A stretch of 41,373 bases of DNA from Chitinophagaceae bacterium (lineage in GTDB: Bacteria > Bacteroidota > Bacteroidia > Chitinophagales > Chitinophagaceae). The translations under genes and the position numbers were made by a program. Location: the NCBI GenBank assembly GCA_025363355.1, contig JANYEB010000077.1, positions 1 through 41,373 of the forward strand, in the 5' to 3' direction. How positions within the stretch are numbered: the stretch's first letter is position 1; each line of letters starts with the position of its first letter. Below, one piece after another: positions 17,548-26,147 of this stretch. The notes beneath the pieces are model-generated. The model made no database searches. It was not told where the DNA came from and saw nothing but the letters and a program-made list of their open reading frames with translations.

Positions 17548-18705
17548 ATGAAATATTTATCAAAAATAGTTTTATCAGTCCTACTAATTAGCACATTAGT
17601 AGTAGCTTGTAAAAAAGAAGGTGCTTTACCTAATTATGCAACAGGAAATGCACCAACTCTCTCTAGCTCTAAAGCTACAGTTGCTGCAACACCTTCAGAT
17701 TCTGACAATGTTGTTTTAACATTAGATTGGACTAGTCCAGCTTATGCAAATGATTCTACTACTACAAAATATGTAGTAGAAATAGATTCTACTGGAAGAA
17801 ACTTTGCAAAAGCAATGAGTATGACAGTAACTGGAGCAAGAAAAAAAGCATTTACTGGAAGACAATTAAATAGCATTTTACTTGGCTTTGGTTTTAATTT
17901 TAATGTTTCTTATGGTGTTGATATTCGTGTTACATCATCTTATGCAAACAACAATGACATCAAAGTTTCTAATACTGTAAAAATAAATGCAGCTCCATAT
18001 AAAGTACCACCAAAAGTAGCCTTGCCTACGAGTAATCGTTTATTTATTGTAGGTGGAGCATCAACTTTTGGTTGGACTAATTCTAGCACAATTGATGCGG
18101 GAGAAGAGTTTTCAAGATTAAACGAAACTACTTGGGTTGGCGTATTTTATTTAAGTAGTGGTGGCGAGTATTTAATTTTGCCAGTAAAAGGAGATTGGAA
18201 TCATAAATATGCTATAAAAAATAAATTTTTAGCTGGTGTAAGCGATGGAGGAGATTTTGATTATGATATTAATGATAATTTCCCTGCACCAGCAAACACT
18301 GGTTGGTATAAAATAACAATGGATTTTCAAAAAGGTAAATTTGTAGTAGAGCCATTTACAGGACCACAGTTACCAACAGATTTATTTGTTGTTGGTGGAG
18401 CAACACCAGGTGGTTGGAACAACCCTGTGCCAGCACCAAGCCAGCAATTTACAAGATTAAACTCTTGTGAATTTGAAATTGCTAGTTTAGCTTTAAATCA
18501 AGCCAATGGAATGTATTTACTTTTGCCAGTAAACGGAAGTTGGGCTAGTAAATATGGTGGGGTTGGATCAGGAAATGGTTCAAACGAGCCTTTGGGAGAT
18601 TTGTTTAAAGAAGGCGGAAGCGATTTAAAAGCTCCTGACGTTGCTGGAAACTACAAAATAAATATAAATTTTGCCTCAGCAAAATATAAACTAACTAAAC
18701 TTTAA
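17548..18705 (+). CDS. SusE/SusF-like outer-membrane lipoprotein with two C-terminal binding modules
   Basis: A 385-residue lipoprotein (Cys21 in LVVACKKE) paralogous to the preceding gene. The N-terminal SusE domain spans about 30-155. Two tandem binding modules follow: RLFIVGGASTFGWTN (about 167-270) and DLFVVGGATPGGWNN (about 277-385). Each shows EYLILP or MYLLLP followed by a G-x-W motif, then a closing YKI strand. The same N-terminal sequence MKY-SKI marks both SusE/F proteins as a recent family expansion. It is the last gene of the operon, closed by the terminator at 18724-18753. Confidence 0.88.
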   Translation: MKYLSKIVLSVLLISTLVVACKKEGALPNYATGNAPTLSSSKATVAATPSDSDNVVLTLDWTSPAYANDSTTTKYVVEIDSTGRNFAKAMSMTVTGARKKAFTGRQLNSILLGFGFNFNVSYGVDIRVTSSYANNNDIKVSNTVKINAAPYKVPPKVALPTSNRLFIVGGASTFGWTNSSTIDAGEEFSRLNETTWVGVFYLSSGGEYLILPVKGDWNHKYAIKNKFLAGVSDGGDFDYDINDNFPAPANTGWYKITMDFQKGKFVVEPFTGPQLPTDLFVVGGATPGGWNNPVPAPSQQFTRLNSCEFEIASLALNQANGMYLLLPVNGSWASKYGGVGSGNGSNEPLGDLFKEGGSDLKAPDVAGNYKININFASAKYKLTKL

Positions 18706-18723
18706 CCCTACTTCATTACTACA

Positions 18724-18753
18724 AAAAGCCTCACAAATTTGTGGGGCTTTTTT
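18724..18753 (+). terminator. Terminator of the sus operon
   Basis: AGCC-T-CACAAATTTGTG-G-GGCT forms a long stem flanked by A and T runs, so it can stop transcription from either direction. It lies 18 nt after the last SusE/F stop codon. Confidence 0.85.
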
Positions 18754-18807
18754 ATTCAACTTATCCAACTTCAATTCCTATATTTTTACAACCAATAAAT
18801 TATACTT

Positions 18808-19683
18808 ATGCTTTACTCAATGACAGGTTATGGACGTGCAGAACAAACTATTGGTGATAGAATTTTTCTTATTGAAATAAAATCACTCAATGGTAAGCAA
18901 TTCGATTTGCGAATGATGACACCAACTATTCTTAAACCTTATGAAATTGAAATTAGAAATATCATTAATGAAGGATTAGAACGTGGAAGTGTTGAGTGTT
19001 TATTTAATATTAAATACAATGGAGCAACGAAGCCTGTAACCGTTAATACTGAACTATTAAAAGCATATTACAACAGCGTTAAAGAAGTAGCAACTGAATT
19101 AAATGCTGATGATAATAATTTATTATCTGCCATTTTGCGTTTGCCAGATGTTGTTACAAACTCTACTGATAATTTAAGCGAAGAAGAATGGAAACAATTT
19201 GAAGGATTATTAAAATTAGCAATAGAAAACCTTAATAAACACAGGCAAAACGAAGGTGCTGCTTTAGAAACAGAATTGCTTAAAAGAGTTGATAATATTG
19301 AATTACACGAAGAAGGTATTTTACAATTTGAGCCGCAGCGTAGAGAAAAAATAAAAGAGAATTTGCTAAAGTTACTTGTCGAAAATGTTGGCAAAGAAAA
19401 CTACGATGCAAATCGTTTAGAGCAAGAATTGATTTACTACATTGAAAAAATTGATATTACTGAAGAGCAAGTAAGGCTTAAAAATCATATCTCTTATTTT
19501 AAAGATATTTTAAAAGGGAGAGAAAAAAGCAAAGGCAAAAAGCTCTCTTTTATACTACAAGAATTTGGTAGAGAAATTAATACCACAGGTTCAAAAGCAA
19601 ACAATGCAGATATACAGAAACTTGTTGTTTTGATGAAGGATGAATTGGAAAAGATGAAAGAACAAATATTAAATGTTCTATAA
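18808..19683 (+). CDS. YicC/YloC-family endoribonuclease
   Basis: A 291-residue cytoplasmic protein. The N-terminal MLYSMTGYGRAE signature and SLNGKQFDLRM are diagnostic of the YicC family. The C-terminal DUF1732 region (about 205-291) has ITEEQVRLKNHISYFK, GREKSKGKKLSFILQEFGREINT and the acidic helix end MKDELEKMKEQ. E. coli YicC and its relatives are endoribonucleases that act on RNA, including some small RNAs. In many genomes yicC precedes gmk; here the convergent SGNH gene overlaps its 3' end by 6 bp instead. Confidence 0.93.
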   Translation: MLYSMTGYGRAEQTIGDRIFLIEIKSLNGKQFDLRMMTPTILKPYEIEIRNIINEGLERGSVECLFNIKYNGATKPVTVNTELLKAYYNSVKEVATELNADDNNLLSAILRLPDVVTNSTDNLSEEEWKQFEGLLKLAIENLNKHRQNEGAALETELLKRVDNIELHEEGILQFEPQRREKIKENLLKLLVENVGKENYDANRLEQELIYYIEKIDITEEQVRLKNHISYFKDILKGREKSKGKKLSFILQEFGREINTTGSKANNADIQKLVVLMKDELEKMKEQILNVL

Positions 19684-20622
19684 TATTTTTCTCAAACTAT
19701 CGGCAAATAATGAACTAAATTTTGATGCACCAATAGCATTTAAATGTTGAACATTATAGAAATATTGTTTATCAACCATACTTTCACTAAAATCCCAAAA
19801 AATTACTTTTTCATCCTTTGCAATTTGTTGAAGCGTTTTTCTAAATGCTGCTAAATCAACAATTTTCTGCCCTTTGGGCATATAAATAGGCGGTATTGTA
19901 ATAATAACTTTTTTGCCATTAGTGACAAGTTGTGATACAGTTTTTTTATAAATTTCTAAAACAGTATTATCAATTAAAATAGGAATTGGTTTTGCATATT
20001 TCCAAAGGCTATCTTGATCTGCCTCCCATTTTCTATTAACCGCAATTTGCCCAAGCATTGTATCTACTATGTCCTTTTTTTTTAAAGAACTTTTCCAACC
20101 TACAAAGCTTTGAATATAGTAATCTGGTGTAACAGCAATGTATTTATAAAAAGGAATATATCTTGATTTAAAAGTTAAATCTGGTTGAATTTTATACAGG
20201 CTATTGTAGATATTTTTATTAGAGATATAAGGCATAAACCTTCCAATTTCAGTAATGGCTTTAACTTCTTGCAAAGAAAAAATGACTTCAGATAGTACCA
20301 CAATTTCAACATTATTTTTTGGCTCGTTAATTTCATTGATCAAACTACGATACTGCATAAACCTTGTTCCTGCTAACGAAAAATTGTAGGCAGATTTATT
20401 AAGCTTAATTTGTAAAACCTTGCAATCGAAACCCATTTCGCCAACCGATGAACCAAATATGGCTATTTGTGGCAAGCTATCTTTATTACATATTTTATTG
20501 ATTTTTCCAAAATACTTAGTCTTGTTTTTTTTAAGCCCAGCACTAATAAATAAATCAATTGCAGACAAAATGAGCAAAAGAATAATAATAAACTTTAAAG
20601 ATTTATAAAATGACTTTTGCAT
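19678..20622 (-). CDS. SGNH-hydrolase-like membrane-anchored protein, partner of MBOAT
   Basis: A 314-residue protein with one N-terminal membrane anchor (about 11-28) and an exported SGNH-like domain. Block I is IAIFGSSVGEMGFD with the candidate Ser nucleophile. Block V near the C-terminus is NVQHLNAIGA (Asn290, His293). The usual block V is DxxH, so the catalytic Asp position holds Asn. It lies 2 nt downstream of the MBOAT gene, the arrangement seen for AlgI/AlgJ/AlgX- and PatA-type O-acetylation systems. By analogy it would receive or transfer an acyl group to a surface glycan in the periplasm. The target polymer is unknown. Confidence 0.72.
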   Translation of the reverse strand: MQKSFYKSLKFIIILLLILSAIDLFISAGLKKNKTKYFGKINKICNKDSLPQIAIFGSSVGEMGFDCKVLQIKLNKSAYNFSLAGTRFMQYRSLINEINEPKNNVEIVVLSEVIFSLQEVKAITEIGRFMPYISNKNIYNSLYKIQPDLTFKSRYIPFYKYIAVTPDYYIQSFVGWKSSLKKKDIVDTMLGQIAVNRKWEADQDSLWKYAKPIPILIDNTVLEIYKKTVSQLVTNGKKVIITIPPIYMPKGQKIVDLAAFRKTLQQIAKDEKVIFWDFSESMVDKQYFYNVQHLNAIGASKFSSLFADSLRKIL

Positions 20623-20624
20623 AA

Positions 20625-22064
20625 TTAAAATTGAAAATAAATAAACTGTCTAGTATCAAAAACACCCAAGAAAATGATGCTTAAAATGGCTAAATAATAA
20701 ATACTCCATTTAAGATAGGTTGGGTAGCTATAAAACCGATTTATTTTTTTTGAGCAGATAAAATTTTCTAAATAAAAAAACAACGGTATTAAGCAAAGAC
20801 TATATATAAAATTAATAAAAGGAAGCCCTAAAAATGTGCCAGGTAAACCGTGAATGTCATTATTGGTATATAAACGAGAGTAGCCTTTAGAAAAATGAAA
20901 GATCTCTAGAATCATACTTTTAGCTATATGAATATTATCTGCTCTAAAAAAAATCCAGCCAATACATACCAAGAAAAATGTTACTAAAATTGATAAAAAA
21001 TTTGGTAATTGAAATTTTAGCTTGCTGATAAAAAGTAGCAATAATATCAGCAATGCATGATACAAACCCCAAGCTATAAAAGTGTAGTTAGCCCCATGCC
21101 AAAAACCACTCAAAATAAAAACAATTAAAATGTTTCTTATATAAACAATTTTACTAACCCTGTTGCCACCAAGTGGTATATAAACATAATCTCTAAACCA
21201 AGAGGATAAAGAGATATGCCATCTTTTCCAAAACGCTTCTATATTTTTTGAAAAATAGGGATGGTTAAAATTTTTCATCAAGCTAAAGCCCATTATTCTG
21301 GCAATACCAATAGCTATATAACTATATCCAGCAAAATCGCAATATATCTGTATAGCAAAGAAAATTGTTGCAAGTAAAACAGCTAAACCATGCCATTGAG
21401 AGTCTGAATTATAAACAGCATCAACAGGAATGGCAAGCCTATCTGCAACAACAGATTTTAGAAAAAGCCCCCAAAGAATTAGCCTAAGCCCAGAAAAAAA
21501 AGCATCAAACGAAAATTTTTTTTCTTCGTGAAATTGGTGCAGCATATTCTGTGGTCTTTCAATTGGCCCTGCCACCAATTGAGGAAAAAACATCACATAC
21601 AAAGCATAAATGCCATAATTTTTTTCAGGTTTTTGATTGCCTTTATAAACTTCAACAACATAACTGATAGCTTGAAAAGTATGAAATGACAAACCAATAG
21701 GAAGTATAATATCTAAGTGTTGCAATCTTGATTTAATGAAGGGAAATGTAGTGTTGAGATGATTTACATTGTCAATAAAAAAATTGAAGTATTTGAAAAA
21801 AAATAAGATTCCCAGATTTCCAAAAAGGCTAAATAGTAGATACTTTTTCTTATGTTTTTCTTGTGCTTTTTCTATTTGAATGGCAGCAAAATAGTCAATA
21901 GTAATTACAGCAAAAAGAACCAAGATATATATTGGTATCAAGTACATATAAAACAAGCAACTTGATACCAAAAGTAGCTTCCATCTATGTTTATGTGATA
22001 GCAGAAAAAAAAGTGGAACAACGATTAATGCAAAAACTAAGAATGCAAATGAGTTAAAAAGCAT
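20625..22064 (-). CDS. MBOAT-family membrane O-acyltransferase (AlgI/PatA-like)
   Basis: A 479-residue inner-membrane protein with about eleven hydrophobic helices. The AlgI-type signatures are FFPQLVAGPIERP, YCDFAGYSYIAIG, FWKRWHISLSSWFRDYVYIP and LSGFWHGANYTFIAWG, the last containing the catalytic His. The family moves acyl groups (commonly acetyl) across the membrane to exported polysaccharide, using a partner SGNH protein. That partner is encoded immediately downstream. No polysaccharide synthesis genes are adjacent, so the acceptor cannot be named. Confidence 0.92.
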   Translation of the reverse strand: MLFNSFAFLVFALIVVPLFFLLSHKHRWKLLLVSSCLFYMYLIPIYILVLFAVITIDYFAAIQIEKAQEKHKKKYLLFSLFGNLGILFFFKYFNFFIDNVNHLNTTFPFIKSRLQHLDIILPIGLSFHTFQAISYVVEVYKGNQKPEKNYGIYALYVMFFPQLVAGPIERPQNMLHQFHEEKKFSFDAFFSGLRLILWGLFLKSVVADRLAIPVDAVYNSDSQWHGLAVLLATIFFAIQIYCDFAGYSYIAIGIARIMGFSLMKNFNHPYFSKNIEAFWKRWHISLSSWFRDYVYIPLGGNRVSKIVYIRNILIVFILSGFWHGANYTFIAWGLYHALLILLLLFISKLKFQLPNFLSILVTFFLVCIGWIFFRADNIHIAKSMILEIFHFSKGYSRLYTNNDIHGLPGTFLGLPFINFIYSLCLIPLFFYLENFICSKKINRFYSYPTYLKWSIYYLAILSIIFLGVFDTRQFIYFQF

Positions 22065-22125
22065 AATATATTACTCGGAATTTAGAGTAAATATATTAAT
22101 AATTTTGGGGCATAACTGCCAAATA

Positions 22126-22158
22126 AAAATGCCTAAGAATTTTACAAGCTTAGGTATT
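22126..22158 (-). terminator. Terminator downstream of the DUF4197 gene
   Basis: CCTAAG (22132-22137) pairs with CTTAGG (22149-22154) across an 11-nt loop. Read on the minus strand the stem is followed by CATTTTTATTT, placing a T-rich tract right after the hairpin. Confidence 0.6.
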
Positions 22159-22186
22159 GTATTTTATAATTTGTGATGGCTAAATC

Positions 22187-22918
22187 TTAACTGCTAAAAA
22201 CCTTTTTCAAAATATCTGTAGTTCTTGCTGCAGGGTCTTTTCTTATTTTTTGCTCTTCAATAGCTAATTGATAAAAAATACCAGATAATGCTTTTTCTGT
22301 AACATAAGCTGCTAAATCTGGGTTCACTTTGTTAAAGCTAAATTTATTATAGTTGGTAAACAAGGTATTCCAATGTTTGGTGGCATCTATTTTAGCCAAA
22401 GCAGCTTCAATAATTGGTCTAAATGCATTGGTTAATTCTGCACTAGTTTGCTTTTGCAAATAAGTGGTTGCAGCTTTATCACCACCTCTTAAAATTGACC
22501 AAGCATCGGCAAAACTCATATTCTTAATAGCATTTACAAATATTGGAGATGCTGTTTTACAGGCATCTTCAGCAGCACGATTCATATTTAAAATAGCAGC
22601 ATCTACTTGATTTCCCAAACCAACTTTTCTCAAACTTTCTTCAACTTTAACAGCTTCAGGCGGCATTAATATTTTAATAGCAGCATCGCCAAAAAAACCG
22701 TCAACTGCCGATAGTTGTTTGGTTCCTTTTTCAATTCCTTTGTTCAACGCTTCTTTTAATCCTCCAATAACATCATTAGTAGAAAGTGAATCTTTTTTAG
22801 GGCTTAAAACACTTTGAATACTCTCTAATGGCTTAGATACAGCTTTTTTAAAGTCACCAAATTGTGCAAAAATGCTTGTAGATAAAAAACAGGTTGTTGC
22901 TAATAAAATAGTTCTCAT
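22187..22918 (-). CDS. DUF4197 family exported protein
   Basis: A 243-residue protein with a signal peptide (1-18, ending SIFAQ). The remainder is largely helical and matches the DUF4197 family: GGLKEALNKGIEKGTKQLS, FFGDAAIKILMPPE, LGNQVDAAILNMNRAAEDA, IFVNAIKNMSFADAWSILRG, ATTYLQKQT and ALSGIFYQLAIEEQKIRKDP. The family's function is unknown; it is widely found as a periplasmic protein. The gene is monocistronic, with a promoter element 22 nt upstream and a terminator just after the stop. Confidence 0.88.
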   Translation of the reverse strand: MRTILLATTCFLSTSIFAQFGDFKKAVSKPLESIQSVLSPKKDSLSTNDVIGGLKEALNKGIEKGTKQLSAVDGFFGDAAIKILMPPEAVKVEESLRKVGLGNQVDAAILNMNRAAEDACKTASPIFVNAIKNMSFADAWSILRGGDKAATTYLQKQTSAELTNAFRPIIEAALAKIDATKHWNTLFTNYNKFSFNKVNPDLAAYVTEKALSGIFYQLAIEEQKIRKDPAARTTDILKKVFSS

Positions 22919-22940
22919 TATAAAATTTTCTTTTAGTTTT

Positions 22941-22948
22941 CAAATATA
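22941..22948 (-). promoter_or_regulatory. -7 promoter element of the DUF4197 gene
   Basis: TATATTTG on the minus strand matches TAnnTTTG, 22 nt upstream of the ATG at 22918. Confidence 0.5.
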
Positions 22949-23066
22949 ATGCCCTACTTATAAAACCATTTAAACGGTTTCGATTTTAACAAAATCTAAT
23001 GAACTTGTTAATTGATTTTATTGTTTTGCAATTAGAAATTTTGCTTCTTCATTGTCCTCAATCTTC

Positions 23067-23074
23067 TACTTTTG
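23067..23074 (+). promoter_or_regulatory. -7 promoter element of gldC
   Basis: TACTTTTG matches TAnnTTTG and lies 21 nt before the ATG at 23096. It overlaps a possible earlier ATG at 23072, which argues for the later start. Confidence 0.5.
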
Positions 23075-23095
23075 CCAACTAATTACATAAATACT

Positions 23096-23446
23096 ATGCA
23101 TACATCTACTATAAATATTGATGTTCATTTAGATAAGGATAAAGTTCCTCAACAAATAACTTGGAATGCAGCAGATAGCACAGCAGATATGAAACAACAA
23201 GCAAAAGCTATGATGCTTGCTTTTTGGGATGGTGCAGATAAAAGTGCTTTACGCATTGACCTTTGGACAAAAGATATGATGGTGGATGAAATGGCAGACT
23301 TTTTTTACCAAACAATGATGGGTATGGCAGATAGTTACAGCAGAGCTACACATAACCACGAGTTAGTAGGTGATATGAAAACTTTTGCCAAAGACTTTAT
23401 GAAAAAATTTAAAGAGCAACAATTAAAAGAGAATAAAGCAGATTAA
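23096..23446 (+). CDS. gldC: Gliding motility protein GldC
   Basis: A 116-residue cytoplasmic protein of the GldC family, associated in Bacteroidota with gliding motility and type IX secretion though widely kept in non-gliders. Supporting segments are ININIDVHLD-type N-terminus (STINIDVHLDKDKVPQQITW), AKAMMLAFWDG, LRIDLWTKDMMVDEMADFF and the ending HELVGDMKTFAKDFMKKF. The internal Met (23096) is chosen because the -7 element overlaps the alternative start at 23072. The YqeY-like gene follows after 18 nt, probably in the same transcript. Presence of a T9SS substrate in the window fits. Confidence 0.88.
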   Translation: MHTSTINIDVHLDKDKVPQQITWNAADSTADMKQQAKAMMLAFWDGADKSALRIDLWTKDMMVDEMADFFYQTMMGMADSYSRATHNHELVGDMKTFAKDFMKKFKEQQLKENKAD

Positions 23447-23464
23447 TTTTAAAAACTAAATAAT

Positions 23465-23917
23465 ATGAACTTAGAAGAACAAGTAATGGCTCAAATGAAA
23501 GATGCAATGAAAGCTAAAGATGAAGCTGGTTTGCGTGGGTTGAGAGCTATTAAAGCAGAGATTATTAAAGCAAAAACAGAACCAGGTGCAGGTGGTGAAA
23601 TATCTGTAGAAGGCGAGTTAAAATTATTGCAAAAAATAGTTAAACAACGCAGAGATAGTTTAGAAATTTTTACACAACAAAATCGACCAGACCTTGCACA
23701 AAAAGAGCAAGAAGAAATAGCTATAATAGAAAAGTTCTTACCAAAACAATTAACAGAAACTGAAATTAAAGAAGCCTTAGTTGGCATTATTGCAGAAGTT
23801 GGTGCAAGTTCACCAGCAGATATGGGTAAAGTAATGGGTGCTGCTACCAAACAACTTGCAGGCAAAGCAGATGGCAAAGTAATATCAGCCCTTGTGAAAG
23901 AGTTGTTGGCAAAATAA
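23465..23917 (+). CDS. GatB/YqeY domain-containing protein
   Basis: A 150-residue helical protein of the YqeY family, related to the C-terminal domain of the amidotransferase subunit GatB. Typical segments are AMKAKDEAGLRGLRAIKAEI, KLLQKIVKQRRDSLEIF, EEIAIIEKFLPKQLTE and the C-terminal MGKVMGAATKQLAGKADGK. Free-standing YqeY proteins are thought to bind tRNA, but their role is not established. It lies in the gldC transcript and ends at a strong terminator. Confidence 0.92.
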   Translation: MNLEEQVMAQMKDAMKAKDEAGLRGLRAIKAEIIKAKTEPGAGGEISVEGELKLLQKIVKQRRDSLEIFTQQNRPDLAQKEQEEIAIIEKFLPKQLTETEIKEALVGIIAEVGASSPADMGKVMGAATKQLAGKADGKVISALVKELLAK

Positions 23918-23938
23918 ATGATTGATGTAAACGTTTTT

Positions 23939-23975
23939 GAAAACTAAATAGGGCTCTCTATTTAGTTTTCTTTTT
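23939..23975 (+). terminator. Terminator after the gldC-yqeY pair
   Basis: A perfect 13-bp stem (GAAAACTAAATAG with CTATTTAGTTTTC) closes a 6-nt loop and is followed by TTTTT. It sits 21 nt after the stop codon. Confidence 0.9.
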
Positions 23976-23985
23976 ATATGATATT

Positions 23986-24546
23986 ATGTTTATAGACATT
24001 CTCTTTTTATTTGCAATGATTGCAGCTCTTATTAAAGGTTATTCCAAGGGATTGGTGGTTGCTGTCTTTTCATTTGCGGCAATTATTATTGGCTTGGCTG
24101 CTGCATTGAAACTATCTTCAGCTGTGGCTGTTTGGTTGCAAACAAGCACCAGTATTTCATCTTACTGGTTACCTTTTTTATCTTTTGCATTGGTAATGTT
24201 TGGTGTTGTTTTATTGGTGAGAATGGGAGCTAAAATTGTGGAAAAAACAATACAATTTGCAATGATGGGTTGGGTAAATAAATTGGGTGGAATTCTACTG
24301 TATGCTGCATTGTACATTAGTCTACTAAGCGTAGTAATATTCTTTTTTGATAAAATGCACTTATTGAAAGAAGATACCATTGTTACATCAAAATCTTACA
24401 GCTTTATTCAGCCTTGGGGGCCCAAAGTAATTGCTGTGTTTGGCAAAATTATTCCAATGTTTAAAGATGTATTTCAAGAGCTAGAAAACTTCTTTCAAAA
24501 CAATGCTAAAGCAATTGGTAGTGTTACACTGAAACATTATCAGTAA
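23986..24546 (+). CDS. CvpA family membrane protein
   Basis: A 186-residue inner-membrane protein with four hydrophobic segments. The start FIDILFLFAMIAALIKGYSK is the characteristic CvpA opening, followed by GLVVAVFSFAAIIIGLAAAL and a conserved G-x-x-GG near the third helix (WVNKLGGILLY). In proteobacteria CvpA is needed for colicin V production and envelope stress tolerance. In Bacteroidota the role is undefined. The gene begins just after the preceding terminator, so it is transcribed separately. Confidence 0.85.
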   Translation: MFIDILFLFAMIAALIKGYSKGLVVAVFSFAAIIIGLAAALKLSSAVAVWLQTSTSISSYWLPFLSFALVMFGVVLLVRMGAKIVEKTIQFAMMGWVNKLGGILLYAALYISLLSVVIFFFDKMHLLKEDTIVTSKSYSFIQPWGPKVIAVFGKIIPMFKDVFQELENFFQNNAKAIGSVTLKHYQ

Positions 24547-24666
24547 TATATTTTTTCTGTATAAATACTTATCTCACCAAATGGTACGTTATTAAATAAT
24601 TAATTAAAATTTTATTAGTAAAATTTTGCTTTTATTTGTAGCAACAGACTCGCTTTACATATTATT

Positions 24667-25431
24667 ATGGATTATCAATTAAAACAGCTAGATAAATTTA
24701 CTTACATAGAAGAAGGTGAAGGAGAAACATTAATGTTGCTTCATGGTTTGTTTGGTGCATTAAGCAATTTTAAAGACTTAATCGAATACTTTAAAAAAGA
24801 CTATAAAGTTGTAGTGCCAATGCTGCCTTTGTTTGAGTTAGATATTTTTCACACCACAGTAAGTGGTTTAGCTAAACACGTTCAAAAATTTATTGAGGCT
24901 AAGAAGTATAACAACATTCATTTGTTAGGTAATTCTCTAGGTGGTCACGTTGCATTGATTTATGTTTTAAAGAATACCAACAAAGTAAAATCACTTACTT
25001 TAACAGGAAGTTCTGGGTTATTTGAAAATGGAATGGGTGATACTTATCCAAAACGTGGCGACAAAGATTATATACGCAAGAAAACAGAAGTTACTTTTTA
25101 TGACCCAACAATGGCAACTGATGAGTTAGTTGATGAAGTTTTTCAAATAACAACAAGTCGTATAAAAGTAATCAAAGTTTTGGCTTTAGCAAAAAGTGCC
25201 ATTAGAAGCAATCTTGGTGAAGAACTCAATCAAATAAAACTACCAACACTTTTAATTTGGGGAAATAACGATATTATAACACCGCCATTTGTTGGAACAG
25301 AGTTTCACAAGCTGATTCCAAATAGTGAGTTGCATTTCATTGATAAATGTGGTCATGCACCAATGATGGAAGTTCCAGATGAGTTTAATTTGATACTTGG
25401 AAACTTTTTGAAAAAATTAACAGTTGCTTAG
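24667..25431 (+). CDS. Alpha/beta hydrolase
   Basis: A 254-residue cytoplasmic protein with a complete alpha/beta-hydrolase core. LLHGLFGALSNF is the oxyanion-hole region, LLGNSLGGH the nucleophile elbow (Ser90), LIWGNNDIITPP the acid strand (Asp), and DKCGHAPMMEVPDEF the catalytic His. No signal peptide is visible. The overall pattern resembles carboxylesterases and C-C hydrolases such as MhpC-like proteins, but the substrate cannot be assigned. The CBS-domain gene follows 48 nt later on the same strand. Confidence 0.9.
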   Translation: MDYQLKQLDKFTYIEEGEGETLMLLHGLFGALSNFKDLIEYFKKDYKVVVPMLPLFELDIFHTTVSGLAKHVQKFIEAKKYNNIHLLGNSLGGHVALIYVLKNTNKVKSLTLTGSSGLFENGMGDTYPKRGDKDYIRKKTEVTFYDPTMATDELVDEVFQITTSRIKVIKVLALAKSAIRSNLGEELNQIKLPTLLIWGNNDIITPPFVGTEFHKLIPNSELHFIDKCGHAPMMEVPDEFNLILGNFLKKLTVA

Positions 25432-25479
25432 ACAACTTTTTACCTCTTTCATACGTCTATATTACAAAGAAGAATTATT

Positions 25480-26139
25480 ATGTTATCATCTCAATTGATA
25501 CAAACTACATTTCCTGTTTTAAATTTATTAGATAAAGTAGCTTTTGCACTACAACTTATGGACGACTATGACGTTGTGCATTTGCCAGTAGCAAGTGAAG
25601 AAAAATTTGCAGGAATGATTAGCAAAGAAGAGCTACTAGATGCTGATGAAACTATTACTATTGCTGCATTACAAGATTTTTTTATTAATAAGTCTGCAAA
25701 GGAAACAGAACACTTTATGGCTGCTGTTAAAATAGCTGCAGAGAATAATTTATCATTAGTAACTATTGTTAATGATGAGGCTGAAATTGTTGGTTCAACA
25801 TCTGAAAAAGAAATACTAGCAGCTTTAAATACTTTTATAGGTAATGAAGAACCTGGGGGTATTATTATTTTAGAAATTGACAGAAGAAATTATTCTTTTG
25901 GAGAAATTAGCAGACTTGTTGAAACCAATGATGCATACATTACACAATTAAATACTCTAACAGAAGCTACAACAGGTTTGGTCTTAGTAACCATTAAAGT
26001 AAACAAAATTGAAATCAGTGATATTGTTGCAACCTTCCAAAGGTTCGATTATGCAGTGCGTTATTTCTTTGGAGAAGAACAATACACCAATGAATTAAAA
26101 GACAATTATAATCACTTAATGGCTTATTTGAATATATAA
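25480..26139 (+). CDS. CBS domain-containing protein
   Basis: A 219-residue cytoplasmic protein. Residues 1-125 form a pair of CBS motifs (DDYDVVHLPVASEEKFAGMIS and NNLSLVTIVNDEAEIVGSTS), a module that usually binds adenosyl nucleotides. Residues about 130-205 resemble an ACT-like regulatory tail (IILEIDRRNYSFGEISRLVE). This layout recalls AcuB-type proteins. The target is unknown. The gene is convergent with the lipid kinase and separated from it by only 8 nt. Confidence 0.82.
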   Translation: MLSSQLIQTTFPVLNLLDKVAFALQLMDDYDVVHLPVASEEKFAGMISKEELLDADETITIAALQDFFINKSAKETEHFMAAVKIAAENNLSLVTIVNDEAEIVGSTSEKEILAALNTFIGNEEPGGIIILEIDRRNYSFGEISRLVETNDAYITQLNTLTEATTGLVLVTIKVNKIEISDIVATFQRFDYAVRYFFGEEQYTNELKDNYNHLMAYLNI

Positions 26140-26147
26140 CAAACTGA

